Part shown: positions 46,348 to 58,671 of the stretch, piece after piece
How the letters are laid out: the number at the start of each line of letters is the position of its first letter
Position numbering within the stretch: the stretch's first letter is position 1
NCBI GenBank assembly: GCA_019426215.1
Contig: CM033394.1
Coordinates: forward strand, 43,026,423-43,090,422
DNA: 64,000 nucleotides
Reading direction: 5' to 3'
Source of the DNA: Buddleja alternifolia
Lineage: Eukaryota; Streptophyta; Magnoliopsida; Lamiales; Scrophulariaceae
The notes under the pieces: model-generated
Databases searched by the model: none
Told to the model about the DNA's origin: nothing
The model's input: only the letters and a program-made list of their open reading frames with translations
Position numbers and translations under genes: made by a program

Positions 46348-49300
46348 ACAAGGGAAAATTCTAGTTTGGATTTCGTCTGATCGAATTCAAAAGTAAGTTA
46401 CTCATGGACAATTAATCAAATGACAAGTATAATTCAGTCCTTTTAAGAATTACGATTAATTTCAAGTGACCAATATCTATCCATCCGTTCGATTGTGAAC
46501 ACCGGCATTCATACGTACCTTCATTCGAAATATCGGGGTGGCCTTTCTAAATATTAAGTTGTTTTAGATGTTAATTTGGTGTTTTATTTTTCTTCTCCAA
46601 TGCAAATATCATTCTTGGATAAGAGAATGTCATATTAATGTCTTGTATAAGAGTTATCTTGAGGTTGTTATTTGGTTTCATAGATTTAAATATTTCTCTA
46701 AAATTCGATATTTTGCAGAAAAATTTGACAATTTGATGCTTCAATTGGTTTTAATTACATTATATTAGGGACAAGTTATATTTACCGCTCTCGGTGTTGT
46801 AAATTTTTTTATTAACAAAGCGAAATGAAGTGCATGATCGATAATATAAAGAAATAATTTATCATCTCATGATCTTTAGTATAGAATACATATCCAAGCA
46901 TTCAGTATAAGTTAGCATTGCATTGACGTATGAGATTTCAAATTCATAGTAACCATTAATAAAGAATAGCTCAAAAAGATTACAATAAATTTGAAAAACA
47001 TAATAACAAATGAAAACTATCCAAACAAATGTAACAAACTTATTATGAATTTCCAATCAAGGATTTCTCTTGTCCTAACAAAGGCCATGATAATTGAAAT
47101 TCTCGTCAAACGACTTCACTTCATCTCTTAAAGACGAATGTATGGCGAATCTAGAAATTTGAATCAATGGGGACACAATTTACCGAACAAAATAAAAAAT
47201 AAATATAAACAATATTTTTAACACAATATGATCAACAATAATTAGTAAATTACATTTTATAACTGTAGTTTACGAGTTTTCATTTTCTGAAAGAGGCCGA
47301 GAGTGAGATGAAAATTGGAATTGAGGAAGACCTTTAAAAATTTGAGTGAGGACATTAATTAATGTAATTTATAAATTAAAATTAAAAAATATGTATATAT
47401 TAAAAAAAAAATTTGAGTGGGGGCACTGCCCCCTTCCCGTAATGTAGATCCGCCACTATGCATATGCATGTGGGTGACCTCTGAAAACTCCATCTAGCTA
47501 GTCAAGATTACGTGGTTGAATTTATTTATAATATACACATAATGTATATGAAATATTCTTATCATATACACGTGATATTAATTTATACAAAGTAATATTT
47601 ATATCGAGTGAAATGTAAAAATGAAATAGACATTCTAAAGAGGTAAACAGGATAGATTGGTTAACTAACCTACGTATATATGGGTTGATTTAGCTAAACC
47701 GGAAATACGAACTTGTACTTTGCCAACCGGAAATTTCGAATTTCCAAGTGTCTCGAAACGAAATCCCACTTTCGATCCCATTTTGTAAAATATCCACTAA
47801 AATTTTCACCGAAATCCGAATTTTCCTGAAAATTTAATCGAAATTTCCCGAAATTTCAAAGAATATTAGAATTATTTTACAAAATATCCACCGAAACTCG
47901 AAATTTTCCAAAATTTCCATTGAAACCCGAAATTTTTCAAAAATTAAATAATATTAAATTATCTATATTTTATTTAAATAATTCATGTTTAATTTTATTA
48001 TGTAAAGTTAATTATAAATATTCTTGTTATTTCTTTGGAACCATACCTATTTGATCCTCCTAAAAGTCGCATAAATGGTGTCGAATGATATACTTTATTG
48101 AAATCGTATATCTTTTACTTCATTGGAGTTCTCATGAGATTTAGTCATTATTTTACAATAAAATGAAACTTATTTTATATTTCTGCAACGGTTCTTAATC
48201 AAAATAATTAATAAAAGTCGCTTATGTATTTCATATATACACTATTATTATTAATGTAAAAGAGCAATAATTGTATTAATTAAATATATTCAAAGTTTCA
48301 TTTACAATTTTTAATTATTTCTATAAATTTCCATGACATTTTTAGAATCGAAACCGAAATTTAAGCTATCATCGAAATTTGCACCGAAATTTCTACCCTA
48401 AAATCTACACCGATACCAATATTTAATACCTTGCCTAGACTCTAAGCTAAAATATGTCAATACAATTCCTCACTGACCTATAAATTAAAGGACTTTCAAC
48501 TGTTTTATGAGGCAGGCCGGTTCATAGAGAGGGTATATATTGAACAATTAAAAGGGCTAGTTCTCAATTTATCTAGCGGGAATAATTTTAAGTCTAATCG
48601 TCCTACCCCCACGAGGCTACTAATGAGTAATTGTCCAATATATTAGAATTTAACCAATCTCTACAAAATAACTTGGCTAGCTTAAAACAATCACAATTAT
48701 TCATATAGATCCGTTATTTAAGAATTAATATGAATTGTGATACTATTATTCTGAATTTGAATATTGAAAGTACCTAAAAATAATGACGTGATTTAGGTCT
48801 TAACTAAAAGGTTGCGGTCTATATATGTTGCCGTTACCCTATGATTTTAAGATATTAATTAGAACCATAGCTTTGTATTTTAGACCTAAATGATATGTCA
48901 CGTTTGTTAGGGAACCCGATATATATATAATGTATATATAGACACTTAAACGTATTGGGTATATACTCTTATTGGTGGACATATATTGAATGACTAGATA
49001 TATGACAAGTGTTTATATTTATATTTTAATTTCGTTGACTATAAAATTATGAGACGTCTATCATACACGTTTACTTACACAGTGGCATCTAAAGACCATT
49101 AGAATAGCAATTTAAAAAGATTCCACATATGATACACGGATACGAACACGATACAACACGGATATGAAATACGACAAATTTCAAAATTTAACAATGCGAT
49201 ACATCGATGGTACTTGTATATATATGCATGTATAATATCTAAAAAATAAGTTAATTCAATATATTCATTGACATAAATATAATTTTGTCTAGTTCTTTAA

Positions 49301-49386
49301 ATTTCATTGTTATTTGTTTAATTTTTATTTTTTAATAAATGACCAAAAATAATATTTTTTTCCCTATTTTAGACCAAAAATTAATG

Positions 49387-49429
<43 letters not shown>

Positions 49430-49656
49430 ATACTCAGCTTGTTATTCAAACCTTGTCAGGTACTTCAAATTTTTATCGAATACGATATCCGAAGTTTTCT
49501 CTTTTCTTTTTTATTTTCGGATACTTAAAAAATGTCCTAGACTCGGTGTCCGGGAGTATCCATAGCGGATAAGGGTACGATACAAATATGACACTGTACG
49601 AAATCATTTTAAGAGTATTAGTCCATCATAGGATTGCACTAAACAAAAGTTTTATA
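46348..49656. other. Intergenic DNA with eroded transposon fragments
   Basis: No gene was seen. At 47140-47460 the ends ATGGCGAATCTAGAA and GTAGATCCGCCACT are roughly inverted around AT-rich DNA with a GGGGGCACTGCCCCC palindrome, suggesting a MITE. At 47690-48430 many CCGAAATTTC / GAAATTTCGA words in both orientations suggest an older element. At 49110-49590 an ATGATACACGGATACG start resembles the hAT-like MITE just downstream. Confidence 0.45.
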
Positions 49657-49664
49657 ATTATAAC

Positions 49665-50230
49665 CTATGATGCACAGACACTCCGAAAAATCACCCGTGC
49701 AGTGTCAGACACATGGTGGACACAGACACGGCTACGGGACGTGTCGGACACGGCTACTGGACGTGTCGGGCACAGCGAAAGTGAGTCCATAATTTAAAAT
49801 AAAAAAAATCAGACACGACATGGACACGTTCAGGACACTTCGGGGTTTATTTTTTGCATTTTTTTTATGTATTTTTAATATAAATGTATTTATATATATA
49901 TATATATATGTAATTTTATATAGATGAAGTTTTATAGTTTACAGAAACATTGTTATTAATAAGTTGTTATTTTGTGTAAAAATAGATTGCTCATATACAA
50001 ATAGTGAATATATATATAGGTTGTTATTAATAAGTTGTTGAATTATTGATTATTGTCTAATAGGTGCTCAATTACTCATAAGTTTATAACATATTATATA
50101 TATATATATATATAAAATATGGGCAGATGTGTCTGAGCCGTGTCCGTGTCCTAATTTTTTAAGGATTGACGTGTCCCGTGTCAGTGTCGTGCAGTGTTCG
50201 TGTCTACGTGTCCGTGTCTATGCATCATAG
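49665..50230. mobile_element. 566-bp MITE, 8-bp target duplication (hAT-like)
   Basis: The inverted ends CTATGATGCACAGACAC and GTGTCTATGCATCATAG are followed inward by GTGTCGGACACGG-type words on both sides. ATTATAAC is present on both flanks (49657-49664 and 50231-50238). The right copy directly abuts the start of the gypsy LTR. The interior is AT-rich with (TA)n runs and does not code. Confidence 0.85.
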
Positions 50231-50238
50231 ATTATAAC

Positions 50239-51795
50239 TGATATGGGTCATAATTTTCACTTCTTCGGCTAACATGGAGTGGGCTTGTGTCAAGATGAAT
50301 AAATGAAGAAGACTTATGAATGGAAAGCTCGTGAAAAGCTCAAGTATATGCTTGTGAGAATGCTAAGAGGAAAGCCCAATGGGAAACTCATGAAAATGCT
50401 TATGAGAAAACTCAAATAAAAGGATATATGGATAAATTTTTTCCTAAACTACCAAATCCTAAAAAAAAGGATATGACTAAATGTATCCCCCAATATCTGA
50501 GAACAAGTTGGAAGCAATCCAAAACTCCCTAATCCTAGCTAAAATCGGCCATGAGGCCTATATAAATAGTTTTTACTTCATTTTTTGTAAGTTTTAAGTT
50601 TAGTAGAAAATCAAGTTTATTAAATTGTAGGTAAAAACATTAAACCCTCTAAACTTAGGCCCTTTTTGCACTTTTTTATACAATTTTTTTTTTTTCAACT
50701 TTGCCTCCTGACCTTTGAAAAAGTAGCATTTTTTTATATAAAAGAATATTCCCGGGAATATTCCATCGGAATTTGTGGCATGTGCCGGTCATGTGCCAAT
50801 CTTAAGGGCATATTAGTCATTTTAGGTGAAATTTTTGGTGTAATTACAATTTTGCCATTATTTGATTCTTCCAATCTTGTTTTTACTTCTTCCACACTTG
50901 ATTTTTACTTAATCCACTCTTGATTTTGTTTCTTCCACTTCATTTTCCCCAAATTTTTCATCACTATTCATCTTCCTCCATTGATGTTCTTTTAAAGCTT
51001 TCACACACACACACACATACATATATACACACAAAATCACACACACACACACAAAATCGCGCGCACACACACACACACACACAAATCGCACACACACACA
51101 CACACAAATCGCACACACACACACACACACAAAATCGCACACATACACACACACACACACCCACACCACACACAAACTCACACACATACACACGTAGTCT
51201 ATCACACACACACAGATCGCACAAACACACACACACACACAACGATATATATATAGACACACACACACACACAATGATACACACACACACACACACATAT
51301 ATATACATATACACACACAGGCGGATGAAAAAAGAAGAAGAAGAACAACAAATTTTTTTAAATATATAATTATTTATTTAAAAAATTTAATTATTTAAAT
51401 GATAAATTTACCCTTAAATAATGCACATGCCATGCACATGCCGAAAAATCTAGCGGGATATTCCTTTATATAAAAAAATGTTATTTTTTCAAAGGTCAGG
51501 AGGCAAAGTGGAAAAAAAAAGGTTGTATAAAAAAGTGCAAAAACGGCCTCAGTTCAGGGGGTTTAATGTTTTTTATCCCTAAATTGTATTACTCCAAACT
51601 TAAGGTTTATGTTCTTGAATATTCAAAATTAATAAAGAAGTCATTTTTCTCATTTTCCTCTACATATTTCGAGTGTTTTTGTATTTGTGAATTGAGAGTG
51701 TGATTTAAGAGTTTAGATACATTAAATTACAACAATCAATCGAAAACCTTATTTGGTTCTCCGATTTTCTTGGTGTAAAAATTCAAACCACATCA
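50239..51795 (+). repeat. Gypsy 5' LTR with an inserted MITE
   Basis: The LTR starts TGATATGGGTC and ends near AAACCACATCA, two bases before the PBS. It contains a TATA box CTATATAAATAG at 50558-50569. Without the 950-bp insert and its duplication it measures roughly 600 bp. Its ends resemble those of the solo LTR at 19.0 kb. The exact right end is ambiguous by three bases because the 3' LTR is absent. Confidence 0.7.
50630..51579. mobile_element. 950-bp MULE-type MITE inside the gypsy LTR
   Basis: Inverted ends of about 130 bp share AAAACATTAAACCC, CTTTGCCTCCTGACCTTTGA and AGAATATTCC-like blocks. TAAATTGTA is present on both flanks (50621-50629 and 51580-51588), a 9-bp duplication typical of Mutator-like elements. 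Removing the insert restores a continuous LTR. The middle holds a compound (CA)n-rich tract at about 51000-51320. Confidence 0.9.
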
Positions 51796-51797
51796 AG

Positions 51798-51813
51798 TGG
51801 CGCCGTCTGTGGG
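51798..51813 (+). other. Gypsy primer-binding site
   Basis: TGGCGCCGTCTGTGGG lies just after the 5' LTR. This form of PBS is widespread in plant Ty3/gypsy elements. Confidence 0.85.
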
Positions 51814-52789
51814 AAAAGGAGTTTAAGACGTGAGTTGTTGCATTGAAATGGAGAGAGTTCAAGGATTAAGAAGTTCGGAGAGGATAAGCGCCGCCGTGCA
51901 TCCGCCATCTGCTGCAGTGCACGGACAGCTCTCCATTGGACCATCGGAAGATGAAGAGTCTGGCGCTCTGGTGCGTCCACTATGCCGCATGGTGTTGCAC
52001 CGGGGCAATCACTGACGGGCGATCCCGCACCTGTTTTGGTTTTCGTGTTAACAGTTTCTGGAAACATCACCGCTGCATCGGGATCCATTCAATCACCACC
52101 TTAAGGAAGCTTACCCTCGCAACAGGTGGTTGCGCTGGGAATAAAGTGTGTATACACTTGCGCTATGGAGGAGAACACACGGACCCTCCTAACTTGGAAG
52201 AGCCCGTCCCATCACAAACCCGGGACATACAGGAGCCAATTCATTTGCCACTGGCTAATAAGAACGAAGGTCTCAACTCGCCAGTGCATGGACAGCTGTC
52301 TATAGGTGAAGGAGGCCAACAATTGGAAGGAGGTGATGAACAGCATGCTCACCAAGTAGCATGTGCTATCCCATCAGGTGTCCCACTAGCAGGGAGCGAG
52401 ATCCCTCCCGCGGATCAATGGGGACGAGCATTCGCTACGGAAATGGCCTCTGTTTTGCAAGGAGGATATACACAACCAATGAGGTAGATCCCGGTGAGCA
52501 TTCCATTGCCACCCCCGCCAGCTGTCCTTATGGCGATCCCTGCGGCTTAAGCTTCAAGGGGAACGATATTTTATACGCCACTATTCTCTCCTCACCAAAC
52601 ATATGGCATGGGCCCTTGTTTTTACGGGGAGGCCTTAGATGGAAATCAACAGAGATGGATTCACCAGCACCCTGGTGAAATGGGTTGTATGCCCTGGAGA
52701 CAACCACCCATGAACCAGTGGGTAATAACGTAAGGCGTCTAGAGGCGATAGAAGGATTCGAGGACTTAAGAGCAGAAATGAGATAGATG

Positions 52790-53730
52790 AGGCAATGCCT
52801 AGGAAAAGGTTTCCAACCCCCTCCATGAGGTGTACCATTCGGGCCACGAGCCTTAGCTGAAGAGCTTCCCAACAATTTTCGTGTCCCGAATATTGCTGAA
52901 TATGATGGATCGGCGGATCCCACGGAGCACTTATCGAAGTGTGAGAATAGCGCTTTGCTTCATCAGTATACTGATGGGGTTAAGTGTCGAGTATTCTTAA
53001 CCACCTTGACGAAAGCTGTCCAGCAGTGGTTCAATCAACTAGCTCCAAACTTGATCCATTCGTTTAAGGAGTTCAGCGCTATGTTCCTACATCAGTTTGC
53101 TAGCACAAGAGGTATCAAAAGACCTCCCTGAGTTTGTTCAACATACGCCAAGTAGTCAATGAGACCTTAAGAGGGTATAAGAACGCTCAATACTGCTGCC
53201 TTGGAGGTATCTTCTACGAATGCTGAAGTCTTAGCTAATGCCTTCGCGAAAGGTTTGAAGGATGGAGATTTCTTCAGGTCTCTGTCCAAGAAGCCTATCG
53301 TCAATTTCGACAACTTGTCAGAAAGGGAGGAGAAATACATGAATCTGGAGGAAGCTACCCAAACAAAGATAGCTAGCAGCAATCCCGCTGTTAGGGGGTG
53401 AAAAGAAGGCTTTGATGGAAACCAAGAAGCCCACATATTCAAATAGGTATTCAGAGGAGTACCGAAATTCAACTCGAACACCTCTTAAGGTGACTCCCGA
53501 AAAAGCTCTTATGTCGGTAGAGAAAAAAAATGGTGAGGTGGCCACGAAGCGCAATTTATGGACCAACTCATCCCAAATCTGACAAGTACTGCCGTTTTCA
53601 CAAAGATTACGGGCATGATACTAATGCTTGTTGGTATTTATTGAGTGAAATAGAAAGGCTGATAGAATGGGGACATTTGCAAGAACTTATATGTCGTGAT
53701 ACTGAGAAGTGAACGAGAATCTTTGAGAGA
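52790..53730 (+). pseudogene. Gypsy gag remnant
   Basis: Broken frames give the retrotransposon gag core (NIAEYDGSADPTEHLSKCEN, then AVQQWFNQLAPNLIHSFKEF). A zinc-knuckle-like block (CRFHKDYGHDTNACWYLLSE) ends the segment near 53690. In-frame stops occur near 53130, 53170 and 53400. In live relatives this protein forms the particle. Confidence 0.88.
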
Positions 53731-53921
53731 AGTCCTACCCCACTGCGGTATAGGGCAGCTGTTGAAATACGTCCTAGGGAGGATCCAAAGGACACGATTG
53801 GGAGAAGAGATGAAGAAGGAAGACCAAACCAAGGCAAAAATTTATCAATATGATAGCAGGAGGCCCCACTGATGGAGATTCACATAGAGCCCGATGAGCT
53901 CATCTTAGGGCCTTACGAGAG

Positions 53922-54350
53922 TTGTTCGATCTAGAGATGACTGAAGGAGAAGCTGAGGAGGTAGCTGCGGTTAATACTGAGCTACTGATACAATTCGGCC
54001 CTGGAGATGAACATTGCCTCAGTTTCCCTCATCATGATGCTTTAGTGATTACTGCTACCATCGCTAATTACGATGTGGGCCAAGTTTTCATAGACTGTGG
54101 CAGTTCGGTGGATGTACTTTTCCATGATGCCTTCAAGCGGATGGGCTTGGGAAGTATCAGGATGAGGAAGGTGGAAACCGCTCTTTTTGGATTCGTAGGA
54201 GAGGTGGTGCAGTTGTTGGGGAAAATACAATTGCCCCTATCCTTGGAAGTAGAACCTCGAAGGAAGACAAGAATGGCGATGTTCTTGGTAGTAGATTCCC
54301 CGTCAGCATACAATGCTATCCTCGGGAAGCCCACACTAAATGATTTTTAA
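53922..54350 (+). pseudogene. Gypsy aspartic protease segment
   Basis: This 142-codon open stretch carries the active-site block FIDCGSSVDVLFHDAFKRMG and the downstream PSAYNAILGKPTLN motif, normal for plant gypsy proteases. A TAA at 54348 separates it from reverse transcriptase, so the polyprotein is interrupted. Confidence 0.88.
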
Positions 54351-54729
54351 GCAATCATTTCCACTTACCATATGAAGATGAAATTCCCAGTGGGTTGCAC
54401 GGAAATTCTACGTAGAAGCTATCCGAATAGGAGAAAGATCATTAAATATGAAGATAGACCTAACAAAGGGGTCTAGAGTGGAGAAAGAAGATGTCATGAC
54501 CATAAAAGGAGAAATCAAGGAGGTGGGTGTGCAACCGAAAGCTAAACCGGCGGAAAAATTGATCACGGTGGAACTAGTGTCAGACGATCCTTCCAAGATT
54601 GCCAAGATAGGATCTCAACTCGACCCTGAGATGGCTTCTCGCCTAACTCAGCTTCTTCGAGACTATAGACATTTGTTTGGACGGCGGAGGACCTAGTGGG
54701 TATTGATCCAGCTGTAGCAGTCGACCAGC

Positions 54730-56340
54730 TCAATGTCTTTTCCACATCCAAACCCGTAAGTAGAAGAAAAGGCACTTTGGACCTGAAAAAGACAAGATCA
54801 TAAAAGAAGAGGTGGACAGGCTGCTAGCTGCTGGCCACATAAAGGAGATCCAATTCCCGGAGTGGATAGCTAATGCTGTCATGGTTCCCAAAAGAGGAGA
54901 TAAATGGCGTATGTGTATAGATTTCTGAGATCTTAACAAGGCTTGCCCAAAAGACTGTTACCCCCTCCCGAGAATCGACCAGCTGGTGGATTCTATGTCA
55001 AGGGTGTGAGCTTTTGAGCCTGATGGATGCATCTCATAGGTATCACCAGATACCTTTAGCCCCTGAAGACCAGAAGAGAGTGAGCTTCATAACGGCCTTC
55101 GGGATGTTCTGTTATGTGATGATGACTTTTAGCCTGAAGAATGCTGGAGCCACATATCAGCGCCTTATGGACAAGATCTTTCGAAAGCAAATAGGAAAAA
55201 ATCTTGAAGTTTATGTAGACGACATGCTGGTGAAGAGCCAGAAGGCGTAAGAACACTTAGGAGACTTGGCGGCAATGTTCGAGGTACTACAATAGTACCA
55301 AATGAAGCTTAATCCTCTGAAGTGCGCTTTTGGAGTCAGGAGTGCAAAATTCTTAGGATACCTAGTGACGGAGAAGGGAATCGAAGTCAATCCTGAGAAG
55401 ACAAGAGCTATCCAAGAAATGGTGCCACCAGCTACCCGGAATGACGTCCATATACTCGCTGGAAGGGTGGTAGGCTTGAGCCGTCTTATCTCAAGACTGG
55501 GAGAGCACAGCCTTCCATTCTTCAGGGTTATCCAGAAGGCAGGCTTGTTCTCCTGGAATAAAGAATGCCAAAAGGCCTTCGAAGAATTGAAGGCGTATTT
55601 AACCAGCTTGCCCTTGCTGACCAAACCATTACCAGGAGAGAAGTTGTACCTGTATCTGGCGATTTTGGATCATATGTTTAGCTCTGTGCTAATATGAGAA
55701 GAAGGGAAAGACCAAAATCCAGTGTACTATGCCAGCTGAGCCCTTAGAGGGGGCCGATGAGAGGTATCCGGAGATCGAAAAGGTAGCTTTTGCCTTGGTG
55801 ACGATGCCAGGAAACTGTGGCCGTATTTTCTATCACATAGTGTGGAAGTGCGCACCAACTACCCTCTGAAGCAAATATTGGGATGCCCCGAGGTGTCGGG
55901 AAGGATGATTAGATGGGCGGTGGAATGAAGTAAGTTTGACATCACCTATGCCCCGAGGCCCACCATAAAGTCTCAAGCACTAGCAGATTTTATAGTAGTG
56001 CCGACGACAATAGTAGTGCTGACGACAACCGAAGGGAATGAGTTGGAGTATGCCATAAAGTTCAATTTCCGCGCTTCTAACAACGAAGTTGAGTATGAAG
56101 CCCTGCTTGCCGGGATCAAGATGACGTTAAAGGTGGGAGCAAAACACTTGATAGTCCACTCGAACTCCTAGCTGGTGGTGTGCCAAGTCAATGGCCAATA
56201 CGAGGCCAAAGAAGGAAAGATGATTGAGTACCTGAATAAAATAAGAGACTTAAAAGGCCAATTGGAGACTTTTGAGATAAAGCAGGTGCCCCAGATGGAG
56301 AACAAAAAAGCTGACTACCTAGCAGATTGGCTAGTGCGCT
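54730..56340 (+). pseudogene. Gypsy reverse transcriptase and RNase H remnants
   Basis: Fragments in shifting frames give WIANAVMVPKRGDKWRMCIDF followed by a stop in place of Arg, DLNKACPKDCYPLPRIDQLV, LMDASHRYHQIPL, and the catalytic EVYVDDMLVKS (YVDD at 55212-55223). The RNase H tether KCAFGVRSAKFLGYLV follows at 55302-55697. A second, archaeal-type RNase H piece (NEVEYEALLAGIKMTLKVGA, then a stop, then VVCQVNGQYEAKEGKM) lies at about 56080-56340. No long uninterrupted frame remains. Confidence 0.92.
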
Positions 56341-56489
56341 GGTCGATTGCCATACTCAGTGGATAACCATAGAAACCATACCGAGTTCCATAATAAGAGA
56401 AGAAGTAAGCAACATAACCCTAGAGCCAGATGATTGGAGAATGCTAGTAATAAATTAAATACTACAGGGACGATTGAAGGAAATGAGGC

Positions 56490-56865
56490 CTTGAGGGTGC
56501 AGCGACAAGTCCTTCGATTTATCATAATCGAGGAAACCATGTACAAGAGATCCTTTACTCACCCATTTTTGAGATGCCTCTTGAAAGAGGAAGGATTGAT
56601 GGTTCTACGAGATATCCATGAAGGCCTTTGTTGTAGCCATGCTGGTGCATCAACCATATGGGGAAAAACTCTCAAGACTAGTTACTACTAGCCCACTATG
56701 AAGGAAGACGCAAGAAACATGGTGAGAAGGTGTGAGCAATGCCAAGTTCTTGCGACGCTATACCACCAACCAACTGGAGCATATATGCTGGAAAACATGG
56801 AAGGCAAAAAACTATCTACGTCGTGTAATGTGCACAACTTGAGGAAATTGTACACTTGAGAGAAA
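56490..56865 (+). pseudogene. Integrase zinc finger fused to the pol C-terminus by deletion
   Basis: The N-terminal HHCC finger of integrase is seen (DIHEGLCCSHAGA, then MVRRCEQCQ) up to about 56745. Some 70 bases later the sequence already reads NVHNLRKLY followed by a stop, the usual end of Tat-type pol. The catalytic core and the rest of integrase, normally about 1 kb, are missing. Confidence 0.8.
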
Positions 56866-57109
56866 AATTATCTCAAAAAGGTTAGTATTTTTATTGCTTT
56901 CCTAAAATAATAAATGCTTGATCTGAAAGCATCTAGAAGTAGTTTTATGTTTATTTCTATTTCTGTGATACAAATGTCACGACATTATGCAATGCATGCC
57001 TATTTTTTTTGATTACGCTGGCAATATGGAAAAAAGAAGTTTATTCATGTTTGTGTCATTATGCTTATGATCTTTATAAAGACTAAAATATCAAGAACCT
57101 ATGTCGCCA

Positions 57110-57966
57110 CACAAATGATAGCAACAAATATAGCATAAGCCCTAGGCTGTGTAATCCCTGACATCAAGCCGCCAGTAAGCCCTAGGCTGCGAAAACAAAT
57201 AAAAAAATTGCATAAGACCTAGGCAGCGTAAGCCCTGACATTGTCTATTTCAGGCTTCTGTAAGCCCTCGATAGCATCGAAGACAGAGGAAATCATAAGC
57301 CCTAGGCTGTGTAAGCCCTATTATAAGGCAGCATAAGCCCTAGGCAGTACACAAAATAATAAATAAAATATATTGCATAAGCCTCAGGCGACGTGAGTCC
57401 TGACATTGTCTACTTCAGGCTGCTGTAAGCCCTCGGCAGCACCGAAGACGGTGGAAATCATAAGCCCTAGGCTGTGTAAGCCCTATTATAAAGTAGCATA
57501 AGGCCTAGGCAATATACAAAATAATAAATAAAAGACATCGCATAAGCCCCAGGTGGCGTAAGCCCTGACATTGTCTACTTTAGGCTGCTGTAAGCCCTCA
57601 GCAGCACCAAAGATGGAGAAAATCATAAGCCCGAGGCTGTGTAGGCCCTGTTATAAGGCAGCATAAGCCCTAGGCAGCATACAAAATAATAAATAAGAGG
57701 CAGAGTATAAAATCTCAGGTGGCGTAAGCCCTGACATTGACTACTTCAGGCTGCTGTAAGCCCTTGTCAGCAACAAAGATGGAGGAAATCATAAGCCCTA
57801 GGTTGTGTAAATCCTGTTATAAGGTAGGCCTACATACAAAAAATAGTGAAGGAAAAATACTGCATAAGCCCTAGGCGGTGTAAGCCCACAAGGCATCTGA
57901 AGCCCTGGGCAGCACATAATATAATAATGAAGGAAGGATACTGCATAAGCCCTAGGCAGCATACCC
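57110..57966 (+). repeat. Tandem array, period about 165 bp, in gypsy 3' region
   Basis: The marker GTAAGCCCTGACATTG recurs at 57228, 57393 (GTGAGTCCTGACATTG), 57558 and 57724, a spacing of 165-166 bp. Each unit contains four or five copies of a shorter CATAAGCCCTAGGC-like motif, plus AGGCTGCTGTAAGCCCT and CAAAATAATAAATAA. About five units are present before the SIRE insertion breaks the array. Confidence 0.9.
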
Positions 57967-58671
57967 TATGTTGGTCCCAAGTGGCATACGAAGGTCTAGA
58001 AGGAAGGGGGGGGGGGGGTTGAATAGACCCTGAAGTCTTTTTCGACTTCAAAAATTATTCGTATTAAAATTGGTTGGACGCTTGAAAATGTAGGCGCTTG
58101 ACTAAGCGTATAGTAAAGACTATTTTTAGAAAGTTAACTTAGACTTCAAGATTTGAATACTTTAACCAGATAGGTTTAAGCGTTCAGTTCTTTGATCAGT
58201 GTTAGCACAGCGGAATGATTTTAAAGTCTTTTCTTTGAAAGCTTTAGCGTCACCGAAAGTATTTTAGTTGCTTAGCGTTCGATTAAGTTTTACTTAACAG
58301 TTTTATACAGTAATATAATAATATGGAAATTGGCTGTAAAGTAAGGAACACAATGTTTGTTAGGTTTGTTGGGTGGTGTAATCCCAACTACGTCTTTCTT
58401 CTCCTCGAACACTTGGAGGCAATCCACTAAAATGATTCTAAAAGAATCACACAAAATCTTCTACAAATTAGGGAGAGATGGATATTGATGACTTGAGCTC
58501 CTTGATCACACAGATTTCTGCTCCAAGACACTTCTATCCCCTTGCTTCTTTCACTCAGAAATAGTGCAAGTATCCAACTTCAACTTCACACAGATCGCAA
58601 AGCTTGGATGAGGTTTTTCTAAAGGTTTGTTTGATTTTGATGAAGTTTAAACAACTTGGTAATATCTCAAT

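Larger units (their letters stand above)
50239..57968 (+). mobile_element. Defective Tat-lineage Ty3/gypsy retrotransposon, interrupted
   Basis: In order: 5' LTR (split by a MULE-type insert), PBS, gag, protease, reverse transcriptase, RNase H, a second RNase H, integrase zinc finger, the end of pol, and a tandem-repeat 3' untranslated region that is cut by a SIRE-type element at 57969. The second RNase H and the 3' tandem array are features of the plant Tat lineage (Retand/Ogre relatives). Numerous stops and frameshifts make every protein defective. The 3' LTR is not in the window. Confidence 0.9.

Noticed and set aside
50909..51369. Long open frames on both strands rich in His/Thr or Cys/Val
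   Set aside because: They are translations of a (CA)n microsatellite within a MITE.
52361..52923. Overlapping frames on both strands at the start of the gypsy internal region
   Set aside because: They are shadows of a GC-richer, decayed gag leader. The real gag signal begins near 52.79 kb.
57830..58051. 73-codon minus-strand frame
   Set aside because: It crosses the junction between the tandem array and the SIRE LTR, including the G-run, and is accidental.
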